Source of the DNA: JAXMCI01 sp046349435
GTDB lineage: Bacteria; Pseudomonadota; Alphaproteobacteria; Dongiales; Dongiaceae
DNA length: 64,000 nucleotides
Assembly: GCA_046349435.1 (NCBI GenBank)
Contig: JAXMCI010000020.1
Coordinates: 70,903-134,902 of the forward strand
Direction of reading: 5' to 3'
Shown: positions 9,080 to 21,703 of the stretch, piece after piece
Layout of the letters: each line of letters opens with the position of its first letter
How positions within the stretch are numbered: position 1 is the stretch's first letter
Position numbers and translations under genes: made by a program
The notes under the pieces: generated by a model
The model's input: the letters and a program-made list of their open reading frames with translations, nothing else
Database searches by the model: none
What the model was told of the DNA's origin: nothing

Positions 9080-10956
9080 ATGGCTGAGTCCCCTGTGGTG
9101 CGCCGGCTCGCTGCGATCATGGCTGCCGACGTCGTCGGCTACACCCGGCTGATGCAGGCCGACGAGGCGGGCACGCTGGCCCTGCTCAAGCGCCGCCGCC
9201 GGGAGATCCTGCAGCCGCTGGTGGGCCGCCATGGCGGCCGTATCGTCAAGCTGCTGGGCGACGGGGCGCTGGTCGAGTTCTCGAGCGCGGTCGAGGCCGT
9301 TTCCTGTGCGAGCGAGCTGCAGCGGGCCATGGCAAGCGCCGACGCCGATCGGCCCGTCGACCGCCGCATCGTCCTGCGGATCGGGATCAACCTCGGTGAC
9401 GTGATCGTCGAAGGCAGCGATCTCTACGGCGATGGCGTCAATATCGCTGCGCGCCTGGAGAGCGAGGCCGAGCCCGGCGGCATCCTCGTCTCGGCGGCTG
9501 TCCATGCCCAGGTCCGCGGCAAGGTCGACCTCTCCTTCGAGGATCTCGGCGAGCGGGCCCTGAAGAACGTCGCCGAGCCGGTCCGGCTCTATCGCGTGCG
9601 CCGCCCCGACATGGCTCCGGCGCCGGCGGCCGCGGCGCCGCGCAAGGCGTCGATCGTCGTCCTGCCCTTTGCCAACATGAGCGGCGACCCGGAGCAGGAG
9701 TATTTCAGCGACGGCATAACCGAGGACATCATCACCGACCTGTCGCGGGTCTCGACCGTCTTCGTCGTAGCGCGCAACACGGCGTTCACCTTCAAGGGGC
9801 AGGCGGTCGAAATTGTCCAGCTCGCCCGTCGGCTGGGCGTCGCCTACGTCCTGGAGGGCAGCGTCAGGAAGTCGGGGACCCGTCTTCGCATCACCGCCCA
9901 GCTCATCGACGGCGAGACGGGGGGCCATCTCTGGGCCGAGCGGTACGATCGGGACATCGGCGACGTCTTTGCGCTGCAGGACGAGATTGCGGCGAGGGTG
10001 GTCGCGGCGCTCAAGCTCAGGCTGCTGCCGGAGGAGCTCGCCAGCATCACCCGGCGGGCGACCCTCAATCCCGACGCCTACCAGATCTACCTGCAGGCCC
10101 GCGCGACCTGGCGGTCGGGATCGGGCAGCAAGCGGGTCCTGAGGACCGCTCGTCAGCTCTTCTCCCGCGCGGTCGAGATCGATCCCGGCTATGCGAGGGC
10201 CTATGCGGGCATCGCCGATTGCGACGCCATGCTGTGGCTCCTGGGCGATGTCGACGTCTCCTTCGAGCAGATCCTGGCCAACAGCAGCAGGGCCCTGCAG
10301 CTCGCGCCAAACCTGGCGGAGGCGCACGCTTCCGAGGGCCTCGCCCTCTCGGCCGATGGCCGGTTCGACGAGGCGGCGGCCTCGTTCGAGCGGGCGGTCG
10401 CGCTGGATGGCGGGCTCTTCGAGGCCTTCCTCTACTATGGCCGGGCCTGCCGGATGTCCGGCAATCTCGTCAAGGCCGAGGGGCTCCTGCGGCGTGCCGC
10501 CGAGCTCGGCACCGACGACGTCCAGTCGCTCTGCGACCTTTGCGAGGTGCTGCTGGTGGGCGGCCGGCGCGAGGAGTGTGTGGCGATCGCCGAGACCCAG
10601 CTGCTGCCGCGGCTCGATGCCGAGCTGCATCGGCATCCCGACAATGCGGAAGCGGCGTCGATCCTGGCCGCTCTCTCGTTCGAGCCTGGTGACCGACGAG
10701 GCCGAGAGCTGGGCACGGCGCGATTCGAATACTTGATGCCTTCAACGCCCGCTACAATGTGGCCTGCGTCTTCGCCTGCCTGGGCAAGCCGGAGCTGGCG
10801 CTCGAGAACCTCGACTACATCGTCTCGCGCATGCCGCGGCTGCGGCCCTGGCTTCTGGGGCAGATCCAGACCGACACGCAGCTCGCACGGCTGCGCGGCA
10901 ATCCGGCCTTCGACGCGCTGGTTGCCGGCCTGCAGGCCGATCCGCCGCAGGCCTGA
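9080..10956 (+). pseudogene. Class III adenylate/guanylate cyclase with TPR region, two frameshifts
   Basis: The gene encodes an N-terminal cyclase homology domain (metal ligands Asp17 in MAADVVGYT and Asp60 in LLGDGALVEF), a middle segment with the FxDGITEDIITDLSR pattern and TPR repeats. Reading from 9080 is open to about 10,675. The coding signal then moves one frame (residues VTDEAESWARR, about 10,690-10,720) and again one frame (AIRILDAFNARYNVACVF onward) to the stop at 10,956. Two single-base insertions would explain this and restore about 624 residues, close to the 608 of the related gene at 61,765. It may be a real pseudogene or a sequencing error. It converges on mfd with 7 bases between stops. 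Confidence 0.75.
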
Positions 10957-10963
10957 GCGCGGG

Positions 10964-14541
<3,578 letters not shown>

Positions 14542-14545
<4 letters not shown>

Positions 14546-14829
14546 GGCCGATGCGGCCGAAAGTCCCGCAGCCGGCGGGCGACCGGGTTGTCGTGCCCCG
14601 CCGGCAGCTCCGCCCGGCCGCCGACCCAGTCGAGCAGGTCGGGGTCGGGCAGCTCCAGCAGGGCCGCGAAGTCGGCGAGGTCCGTCCCGTCCATGGCGGC
14701 GAGATGGCGGTCGGCGAAGCGCCCGAGCAGCAGGTCGGCCTCGCGCGTGCCGCGGTGCCAGCTGCGGAAGCGCAGGCGCTTGCGCTCGATCGCCAGCGGG
14801 TCCTCCGCCATGTCCGCACCGCCCGTCAT
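14542..14829 (-). CDS. sdhE: Succinate dehydrogenase flavinylation factor SdhE
   Basis: A small protein of at most 95 residues that helps attach FAD covalently to succinate dehydrogenase. The family signature RGxxE is present in SWHRGTREADLLLG, followed by the expected acidic helical region ending LLDWVGG. An internal ATG at 14811 gives MAEDPLAIERKRLRFR, which looks like the usual family start and would shorten the protein to 89 residues. The gene overlaps mfd by four bases and is divergent from recG, 44 bases away. This sdhE-mfd/recG arrangement is common in Alphaproteobacteria. Confidence 0.92.
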
Positions 14830-14873
14830 GGGGCTAGGATATAGGGCAACCGAGAGGCCGACCCAAGCCGCCG

Positions 14874-16958
14874 ATGCGCCCCGCCATCCTGTTCCCGCTG
14901 TTCGCCCAGCCGACCGCGCTGCCCGGCATCGGGCCGCGCTTCGCCAAGCTGCTCGAGCGGCTCACCGGCCCGGCCGTGGTCGGCCTCTGCTGGCACCTGC
15001 CGACCGGCATCGTCGACCGCCGCGTCTCGGCGCCGCTGGCCGCGGCACCCGCCGGCGCGGTGGTCACGCTGGTGGTCCAGGTCGAGGCGCATCTCAAGCC
15101 CGGCCAGCCGCGGCACCCCTTCAAGGTGCGCTGCCGCGGCGAGGATGGCGGCCGGCTCGAGCTGGTCTTCTTCAACGCCCGGCCGGACTGGATCGAGCGG
15201 CTGCTGCCGGTCGGCGATCGCCGGGCGGTCAGCGGCCGCGTCGAGCGCTACGGCGACATGCTGCAGATGGCCCATCCCGATCATGTCGTGCCGGCGGCCG
15301 AGCTGCCCGCCATCCAGGTCGTCGAGCCGGTCTACGGGCTGACCGCCGGGCTGCCGCCCAAGCTGCTGGTCCGCGCCGTGCACGCCGCGCTCGAGCGGGC
15401 GCCCGAGCTGCCGGACTGGCTCGACCCCGAGTTCCGCCGCCGCACCGGCTGGTCCGGCTGGCGCGAGGCGCTGCTGGCCGCGCACCGGCCGCAGGGTGCG
15501 GGCGACCTCGAGCCCGGCGCGCCGGCCCGGCGGCGGCTGGCCTATGACGAGCTGCTGGCCGGCCAGCTCGCCATGGCGCTGGTCCGCGCCCAGCTGCGCC
15601 GGCGGCCCGGCCGCGTGCTGTCGGGCGACGGCCGGCTGCGCGCCCGCGCCGTGGCCGCCCTGCCCTTCGCGCTCACCGGCTCCCAGCAGGCGGCGCTGGC
15701 GGAGATCGTCGCCGACATGGCCGAGCCGCGGCCGATGCTGCGCCTGCTGCAGGGCGACGTCGGCAGCGGCAAGACGGTGGTGGCGCTGCTCGCCATGCTG
15801 AACGCGGTCGAGGCCGGCGCCCAGGCGGCGCTGCTGGCGCCGACCGAGATCCTCGCCCGGCAGCACCATGCGACGATCGCTCCGCTGGCGCAGGCCGCCG
15901 GGGTCGAGGCGGTGCTGCTGACCGGGCGGGACAAGGGTGCCGCCCGGGCGGGGCTGCTCGCCGGGCTGGCCAGCGGCGCGACGCGGCTGGCGATCGGCAC
16001 CCATGCGCTGGTCCAGGACGATGTCGGCTTCGCCGATCTCGGGCTGGCGGTGGTCGACGAGCAGCATCGCTTCGGCGTGCAGCAGCGGCTCGGGCTCGCC
16101 GCCAAGGGCCGTGCCGTCGACCTGCTGGTGATGAGCGCGACGCCGATCCCGCGTACCCTGATGCTGGCGAGCTACGGCGATCTCGACGTCTCGCGCCTGA
16201 CCGAGAAGCCGGCCGGGCGCAAGCCGGTCGCCACCCGGGCGCTGCCGCTGGAGCGGCTCGAGGAGGTGGTCGCCGCGGTCGGCCGCGCGGTCGCGGCCGG
16301 CGACCGCGTCTACTGGGTCTGCCCCCTGGTCGAGGAATCGGAATCGCTCGACATCGCGGCGGCGGGCGAGCGCCACGCCGTGCTCCAGGCCCGCTTCGGC
16401 GCCCGGGTCGGCCTGGTCCATGGCCGGCTGAAGGCCGCCGAGCGCGACGCCGCGATGGAGGATTTCGCCCGCGGGCGCACGGCCATCCTGGTCGCCACCA
16501 CGGTGATCGAGGTCGGCGTCGACGTGCCGGCCGCCACGGTCATGGTGGTCGAGCATGCCGAGCGCTTCGGGCTCGCCCAGCTGCACCAGCTGCGCGGCCG
16601 CATCGGCCGCGGCGAGCGCCCGTCGAGCTGCCTGCTGCTCTACCAGGCACCGCTCGGCTCGGTCGCCGAGTCCCGCCTCCGGGTCCTGCGCGAGACCGAC
16701 GACGGCTTTCGCATCGCCGAGGAGGACCTCCGGCTGCGCGGCGCCGGCGACCTCCTCGGCAACAAGCAGAGCGGCCTGCCCGCCTTCCGGCTGGCCGACC
16801 TCTCGGTCCATGCCGACCTGCTCGCGACGGCCCGCGACGATGCCCGGCTGGTGGTCGAGCGCGACCCGCAGCTCGAGAGCCCGCGCGGCGAGGCGCTGAG
16901 GACCCTCCTCTACCTCTTCGAGCGCGACGCCGTCGTCGGCACGCTGCGCTCAGGCTAG
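14874..16958 (+). CDS. recG: ATP-dependent DNA helicase RecG
   Basis: A 694-residue branch-migration helicase that remodels stalled forks and Holliday junctions. The N-terminal wedge/OB-fold region is seen at FNARPDWIERLL and GRVERYGDMLQMAHPD. The helicase core has Walker A GDVGSGKTVVALLA (about residues 292-305), the DEQH box in VVDEQHRFGVQQR (about 394), MSATPIPRTL, and motif VI in QLRGRIGRG. The C-terminal RIAEEDLRLRGAGDLLGNKQSG is the RecG/Mfd TRG-type motif. Length is normal for the family. It is transcribed away from sdhE and converges on the fsr-like gene. Confidence 0.97.
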   Translation: MRPAILFPLFAQPTALPGIGPRFAKLLERLTGPAVVGLCWHLPTGIVDRRVSAPLAAAPAGAVVTLVVQVEAHLKPGQPRHPFKVRCRGEDGGRLELVFFNARPDWIERLLPVGDRRAVSGRVERYGDMLQMAHPDHVVPAAELPAIQVVEPVYGLTAGLPPKLLVRAVHAALERAPELPDWLDPEFRRRTGWSGWREALLAAHRPQGAGDLEPGAPARRRLAYDELLAGQLAMALVRAQLRRRPGRVLSGDGRLRARAVAALPFALTGSQQAALAEIVADMAEPRPMLRLLQGDVGSGKTVVALLAMLNAVEAGAQAALLAPTEILARQHHATIAPLAQAAGVEAVLLTGRDKGAARAGLLAGLASGATRLAIGTHALVQDDVGFADLGLAVVDEQHRFGVQQRLGLAAKGRAVDLLVMSATPIPRTLMLASYGDLDVSRLTEKPAGRKPVATRALPLERLEEVVAAVGRAVAAGDRVYWVCPLVEESESLDIAAAGERHAVLQARFGARVGLVHGRLKAAERDAAMEDFARGRTAILVATTVIEVGVDVPAATVMVVEHAERFGLAQLHQLRGRIGRGERPSSCLLLYQAPLGSVAESRLRVLRETDDGFRIAEEDLRLRGAGDLLGNKQSGLPAFRLADLSVHADLLATARDDARLVVERDPQLESPRGEALRTLLYLFERDAVVGTLRSG

Positions 16959-17030
16959 AGCCAGTGGCACTTCGGCCGTCGCCGCGCGGCACGCCCGTCG
17001 GCCCCGGCAACACCGCCCGGCCTGGGCTAC

Positions 17031-17051
17031 AGCCGGGCGTAAGGCCCGGCT
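17031..17051. terminator. Hairpin between convergent recG and fsr-like genes
   Basis: A perfect 8-base-pair stem, AGCCGGGC (17031-17038) and GCCCGGCT (17044-17051), encloses a 5-base loop. It lies between the recG stop and the stop of the converging transporter gene, where it could end transcription from both sides. There is no T-run on either strand, so intrinsic termination is uncertain. Confidence 0.4.
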
Positions 17052-17076
17052 TGCGGCGCCGGGGCGCCTGGCGGGA

Positions 17077-18303
17077 CTACGCCCGCCGGGCGCGGCGATG
17101 CTCCGTCTCGAGGTTGGGCAGGAAGACGGTGAGCAGGCCCAGCGCCGGCAGGAAGGCGCAGACGCGATAGACGAAGGTGATGTCGGTGAGGTCGGCGAGC
17201 TCGCCCAGCGCGGCCGCGCCGAGGCCGCCCATGCCGAAGGCGAAGCCGAAGAACAGGCCGGCGATCATCCCGACCCGCCCCGGCACCAGCTCCTGCGCGT
17301 AGACGATGATGGCGGAGAAGGCGGAGGACAGGATCAGGCCGATCACCACGCTGAGCACCGCGGTCCAGAACAAGTCGACGTAGGGCAGCGCCAGGGTGAA
17401 GGGCAGCACGCCCAGGATCGAGACCCAGATCACGTACTTGCGCCCGATGCGGTCGCCAATCGGCCCGCCGGCGATGGTGCCGACGGCGGCCGCGCCGAGG
17501 AACAGGAAGAGCAGCAGCTGGGCGTTCTGCACGCCAACGCCGAAGCGGTTGATCAGATAGAAGGTGTAGTAGCTGGTCAGGCTGGCGAGATAGAAGTGCT
17601 TGGAGAAGATCAGCGCCAGCAGCACGGCGATCGAGCCGATCACCCGGCGGCGCGGCAGCGCCGGGCGCTCCGTGCCGGCGACGCGGGCCCGGCTGCGGCC
17701 GGCCCGGGCGCGCTGGTACCAGCGCCCGACATTGGCGAGCAGCACCATGCCGAGCACCGCCAGCAGGCCGAACCAGGCGACGCTGCCCTGGCCGAACGGC
17801 AGCACGACGAAGGCGGCGAGCAGCGGGCCGATCGCCGAGCCGCAATTGCCGCCGACCTGGAACAGCGACTGGGCCAGCCCGTGGCGGCCGCCCGCGGCCA
17901 TGCGGGCGACCCGCGAGGATTCCGGGTGGAACACCGAGGAGCCCATGCCGATCAGGGCGGCGGCGAGCAGGAGCTGGGGGAAGCTGCCGGCGGTCGAGAG
18001 CAGCAGCAGGCCGATCAGGGTGAAGCCCATGCCGATGGTCAGCGAATAGGGCATCGGGTGGCGGTCGGTGTAGAGGCCGACGCCGGGCTGCAGCAGCGAG
18101 GCGGTGAGCTGGAAGGTGAAGGTGATCAGCCCGATTTGGCCGAAATCGAGATGGAAGCCGCTCTTCAGCATCGGATAGATGGCGGGCAGCAGCGACTGCA
18201 TCGTATCGTTCAGCATGTGGCAGACGCTGATCGTCGCCAGCACCGCGAACGCGGTGCCGCCGGCCGCCGCCCGCGGCGGGTGCGTCGCCGAGATCTCGCT
18301 CAA
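17077..18303 (-). CDS. fsr: MFS efflux protein, fosmidomycin-resistance (Fsr) type
   Basis: A 408-residue inner-membrane transporter with about 12 hydrophobic segments. The first helix region SVCHMLNDTMQSLLPAIYP, the loop GVGLYTDRHPMPYSL, and FHPESSRVARMAAGGRHGLAQSLFQVGGN are very characteristic of Fsr-type exporters. These export fosmidomycin and related compounds by proton antiport, and the natural substrate is often unknown. The protein has a short basic linker in the middle (RARAGRSRARVAG). The gene sits between recG and the DUF502 gene, which are often closer together in related bacteria. Confidence 0.88.
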   Translation of the reverse strand: MSEISATHPPRAAAGGTAFAVLATISVCHMLNDTMQSLLPAIYPMLKSGFHLDFGQIGLITFTFQLTASLLQPGVGLYTDRHPMPYSLTIGMGFTLIGLLLLSTAGSFPQLLLAAALIGMGSSVFHPESSRVARMAAGGRHGLAQSLFQVGGNCGSAIGPLLAAFVVLPFGQGSVAWFGLLAVLGMVLLANVGRWYQRARAGRSRARVAGTERPALPRRRVIGSIAVLLALIFSKHFYLASLTSYYTFYLINRFGVGVQNAQLLLFLFLGAAAVGTIAGGPIGDRIGRKYVIWVSILGVLPFTLALPYVDLFWTAVLSVVIGLILSSAFSAIIVYAQELVPGRVGMIAGLFFGFAFGMGGLGAAALGELADLTDITFVYRVCAFLPALGLLTVFLPNLETEHRRARRA

Positions 18304-18358
18304 GGGGTGCTCTCCTGGTGATCTGATGCCCGGATGCGGGCGGCGGGGTTGGACCGGT

Positions 18359-19093
18359 TCAGCGGCCGCCGCTGCCGGCGGCGAGCTCGACGGGGCGGTC
18401 GCGGCGCGGCGGCGGGGAGCGGCGCGCCGGCGGCGCGACGATGCCGCCCGAGATCGCCATCTTCATGCCCTCCTCCACCGTCATGTCGAGGACCACCACC
18501 TCGCTGCGCGGCAGGAAGACGAGATAGCCAGCGGTCGGCAGCGGCACGGTCGGGATCACGACGCTCACCATCTCCTCGTCGGAGACGTTCTGCGCCTCGC
18601 CCTGCACCGTGCCGGTGATGAAGCCGAGCGACCAGGTGCCGCGCCGCGGATACTCCAGCAGCACGACCTCGCGGAAGGCGGTGCGGTTTGCCAGCACCGT
18701 CTCGACGATCTGCTTGACCGTCGAATAGAGGCTGCGGATCACCGGCATGCTGGCGAAGATGCGCTCGCTGGTCTGCAGCAGCAGCCGTCCGACATAGCCG
18801 GCGGTCAGCGCCCCGATCAGGGTCAGCACGACCACCAGCACCACCAGGCCGATGCCGGGCACGCTGAAGGGCAGGTAGCGCTCGGGGTTGTAGGCCTGCG
18901 GGATCAGCGGCACGACGCGGGCGTCGATGAAGGTGAGGAACAGCCAGGCGACGTAGATCGTGATGCCGACCGGCGCGGTCATCAGCACGCCGGCGATGAG
19001 ATAGGCGCGCAGCCGCTGCATCAGCCGCGGCCGCAGCTGGATGGTCGGCGGCGGCGGGGTCGGTGTCGGGGCGCTCGCGGGGTCGGTCGCCAT
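18359..19093 (-). CDS. DUF502 family membrane protein
   Basis: A 244-residue membrane protein of the DUF502 family. Two hydrophobic helices are near residues 31-55 and 78-103. The conserved soluble part contains FASMPVIRSLYSTVKQIVETVL and LEYPRRGTWSLGFITG, both hallmarks of the family, and ends with VVLDMTVEEGMKMAISGGIV. The N-terminus is proline- and threonine-rich, and the C-terminus is basic and low in complexity. No biochemical role is firmly known. It lies 55 bases upstream of the fsr-like gene on the same strand. Confidence 0.85.
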   Translation of the reverse strand: MATDPASAPTPTPPPPTIQLRPRLMQRLRAYLIAGVLMTAPVGITIYVAWLFLTFIDARVVPLIPQAYNPERYLPFSVPGIGLVVLVVVLTLIGALTAGYVGRLLLQTSERIFASMPVIRSLYSTVKQIVETVLANRTAFREVVLLEYPRRGTWSLGFITGTVQGEAQNVSDEEMVSVVIPTVPLPTAGYLVFLPRSEVVVLDMTVEEGMKMAISGGIVAPPARRSPPPRRDRPVELAAGSGGR

Positions 19094-19147
19094 CGATCCA
19101 TCATAGGCTGCTGCCGGGCGAACGCGCCACCATCGCGCCGGGTTCCG

Positions 19148-20035
19148 CTACGCCAGGAGAAAGCGGCGCAACGCCGCCGTGGTTTCCGCCGGACGCTCCT
19201 CCGGCAGGTAGTGGCCGCATTCGAGCGCCTCGCCCTCGACCCGCTCCGCCCGCTCGCGCCAGCAGGCCAGCACGTCGAACTCCCGCCCGACCAGGCCGCG
19301 CGCGCCCCACAGCGCCAGCAGCGGGGCGGCGATACGGCGGTCGAGATCGGCCTCGTCATGCTCGAGATCGATCGAGGCGGCGGCGCGGTAATCCTCGCAA
19401 CTGGCATGGATGGCGGCCGGCTCGCGGAAGCAGCGGCGATACTCGGCGACCGCCTCCGGCCGCATCAGCTCGCCGGCGCCCCAGCGGCCGAAGCACTGGT
19501 CGAGCCAGCGGTCGGGATCGGCGCCGATCAGCCGCTCCGGCAGGTCGTGCGGCTGGATCAGGAAGAACCAGTGGAAGTAGGCGGTGGCGATCGCCCGGTT
19601 GGTCGCGCGGTACATGGTCCGGGTCGGCACGATGTCGAGCACCGCTACGCGCTCGACCCGATCGGGATGGTCGAGCGCCAGCCGATGGGCGACGCGGCCG
19701 CCGCGATCGTGGCCGACCAGGCAGAACCGGCTGAAGCCGAGGCCTTCCATCAGCGCCACCTGGTCCGCCGCCATGGTGCGCTTGGCGTAGGCGGCATGGT
19801 CGCCGCCGCCCGCCGGCTTGCCGCTCTCGCCATAGCCGCGCAGGTCGGCGGCGACCACCGTGAAGTCGGCGGCGAGCCCGGCGGCGACCCGGTCCCAGAT
19901 CGCCTTGGTCTGCGGATAGCCGTGCAGCAGGAGCAGCGGCGGGCCCTTGCCGCCGGTCACGTAGGCGATCTCGGCACCGGCGCCGGCCACCCGCCCGCGC
20001 GCAAAGCCCTGGAACATCGGCGGCCTCCCCGCCAT
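19148..20035 (-). CDS. Alpha/beta hydrolase, fluoroacetate dehalogenase type
   Basis: A 295-residue alpha/beta hydrolase. Its residues match the fluoroacetate dehalogenase subfamily strikingly well: nucleophile Asp110 in GHDRGGRVAHR with carboxylate-binding Arg111 and Arg114, acid Asp134, His275 in ECGHYLPEERP, and a halide pocket of His155, Trp156 and Tyr216. The first six fall at the same numbers as in the structurally studied Rhodopseudomonas enzyme (from memory). The predicted reaction is hydrolysis of haloacetates to glycolate and halide. Many homologues carry the same fold without tested activity. The gene is divergent from the polyketide synthase gene. Confidence 0.8.
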   Translation of the reverse strand: MAGRPPMFQGFARGRVAGAGAEIAYVTGGKGPPLLLLHGYPQTKAIWDRVAAGLAADFTVVAADLRGYGESGKPAGGGDHAAYAKRTMAADQVALMEGLGFSRFCLVGHDRGGRVAHRLALDHPDRVERVAVLDIVPTRTMYRATNRAIATAYFHWFFLIQPHDLPERLIGADPDRWLDQCFGRWGAGELMRPEAVAEYRRCFREPAAIHASCEDYRAAASIDLEHDEADLDRRIAAPLLALWGARGLVGREFDVLACWRERAERVEGEALECGHYLPEERPAETTAALRRFLLA

Positions 20036-20159
20036 TGTCGGCCGGCGATTGAACGCGCGCCCGCCGCCGCTTGTCTACACGAAGTTGTGACGTGGCCGGC
20101 CCCGGAGCGGCCCACATCAACAGGGTGACCCAGACGATGCCGCCGGTTCGGTCCCGCCG

Positions 20160-21203
20160 ATGAACGCCATCCCCCGCCTGCTGTCGCTGGCCACCGCCGT
20201 CCCGCCGCATACCGTGCCGCAGGACCTGGTGGTCGAGCATGCCATGCGGCTGTTCGACCGCGACCGCTCCGAGATCCGCCGCATGCTGCCGGTGTTCGGC
20301 AATTCCGGGATCGAGAACCGCCATTGCTGCGTCCCCGGCGAGTGGTTCCTCGAGCCGCATGGCTGGGTCGAGCGCAGCCGGCTGTTCGTCGACAACGCCG
20401 TCGACCTGCTGGCCGACGCCGCCCGGCGCTGCGTCGACGCCGCGGGCCTCAGGCTGTCCGACGTCGACGGCGTGGTCGCCGTCTCCACCACCGGCATCAC
20501 CACGCCCAGCCTCGACGCGCTGCTGATCGAGCGCCTCGGCCTCAGGCCCGACGTGCGCCGGCTGCCGGTGTTCGGGCTGGGCTGCGCCGGCGGCGTCATC
20601 GGCCTGTCCCATGCCGCGACCATGGCGCAGGCGATCCCCGGCCGGGTGCTGTTCCTGGTGGTCGAGCTCTGCGCCCTCACCTTCCGCTTCGGCGACAACT
20701 CGCAGAGCAACATCGTCGCCGCCGCCCTGTTCGGCGACGGCGCCGCCGCGGCGCTCGTCGGGGTCGAGGGCGACGGGCCGCGGCTCGGCGCCGCCGGGCT
20801 GCATACCTGGCCGCGCTCGCTCGACGTGATGGGCTGGCGGGTCGAGGAGGACGGGCTCGGCGTGCTGTTCTCGCGCGACATCCCGACCCTGGTGCGAACC
20901 GCCTATCGCGGCGCCCTCGACGGCTTCCTGCACCGGCTCGGGCTCGGGCTCGCCGACTTCGCCGGAATGATCTGCCATCCCGGCGGCACCAAGGTGATCG
21001 AGGCGCTGGAGGAAGCCTTCGAGCTGCCGGCGGGGCGGCTGGTGGACGCCCGCGAGGTGCTGCGGCACTATGGCAACATGTCGGCGGTGACGGTGCTGTT
21101 CGTGCTCGAGCGGATGGTGAGGCGCGGGCTGGCCGGCCGCTACCTGATGTCGGCGCTCGGTCCCGGCTTCACCGCGGCCTTCCAGGTGATCGAGTCGGCA
21201 TGA
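20160..21203 (+). CDS. Type III polyketide synthase (alkylresorcinol/alkylpyrone synthase type)
   Basis: A 347-residue chalcone-synthase-fold enzyme that extends acyl-CoA starters with malonyl-CoA and cyclises them. The catalytic triad is complete: Cys142 in FGLGCAGGVIG, His272 in ICHPGGTKVI and Asn305 in YGNMSAVTV. The GPGF-like loop appears as LGPGFTAAF near the C-terminus. The sequence style resembles bacterial BpsA/alkylpyrone synthases. The following gene overlaps by four bases and encodes an isoprenylcysteine methyltransferase-type enzyme, the usual partner (BpsB-like) that methylates the polyketide. Products are probably alkylpyrones or resorcinolic lipids. Confidence 0.9.
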   Translation: MNAIPRLLSLATAVPPHTVPQDLVVEHAMRLFDRDRSEIRRMLPVFGNSGIENRHCCVPGEWFLEPHGWVERSRLFVDNAVDLLADAARRCVDAAGLRLSDVDGVVAVSTTGITTPSLDALLIERLGLRPDVRRLPVFGLGCAGGVIGLSHAATMAQAIPGRVLFLVVELCALTFRFGDNSQSNIVAAALFGDGAAAALVGVEGDGPRLGAAGLHTWPRSLDVMGWRVEEDGLGVLFSRDIPTLVRTAYRGALDGFLHRLGLGLADFAGMICHPGGTKVIEALEEAFELPAGRLVDAREVLRHYGNMSAVTVLFVLERMVRRGLAGRYLMSALGPGFTAAFQVIESA

Positions 21204-21703
21204 GCCCGGTCGAGGCGATCCTGCTCGCTGTCACGCTGCAGCGCCTTGCGGAGCTGTGGCTGAGCCGCCGCAACGTGCGGCGGCTGCTGGCGGCCGGCGC
21301 CGTCGAGATCGGCGCCGGGCACTACCCGCTGATCGTGCTGCTGCACAGTGCCTGGCTCGCCGCGCTCTGGCTGCTGGTCCCGTGGAGCGCTGCGATCGTC
21401 TGGCCGGCGCTCGCCGCCTTCCTGCTCCTCCAGGTCGGCCGGCTCTGGGTGATGACCCATCTCGGCCGGTTCTGGACGACGCGGATCATCAGCCTGCCCG
21501 ACGCGCCGCTGGTGGCGAGCGGCCCCTATCGCTGGTGCCGCCACCCGAACTACGTGGTGATCGTCGGCGAGATCGCGCTGCTGCCGCTCGCCTTCGGCGC
21601 CTGGCGGATCGCGCTGGTCTTCTCGCTGCTCAACGCCGCCCTGCTCGCCTGGCGCATCCACTGCGAGGACGGAGCCCTGTCGCCCCGCCGGCAGGCTCAA
21701 TAG
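21200..21703 (+). CDS. Isoprenylcysteine carboxyl methyltransferase-family protein (polyketide methylase partner)
   Basis: A 167-residue integral membrane protein with about four or five hydrophobic segments. The C-terminal pattern GPYRWCRHPNYVVIVGEI is the SAM-binding signature of the ICMT/PEMT-like family. Its start overlaps the polyketide synthase stop (21200-21203). In other bacteria such partners O-methylate alkylpyrones or alkylresorcinols. Its stop overlaps the end of the convergent lipoprotein gene by seven bases. Confidence 0.85.
   Translation: MSPVEAILLAVTLQRLAELWLSRRNVRRLLAAGAVEIGAGHYPLIVLLHSAWLAALWLLVPWSAAIVWPALAAFLLLQVGRLWVMTHLGRFWTTRIISLPDAPLVASGPYRWCRHPNYVVIVGEIALLPLAFGAWRIALVFSLLNAALLAWRIHCEDGALSPRRQAQ

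Noticed and set aside
20073..20091. Possible operator dyad GTCTACACGAAGTTGTGAC between divergent genes
   Set aside because: Only 5 of 9 symmetric pairs match, so it is within chance expectation.
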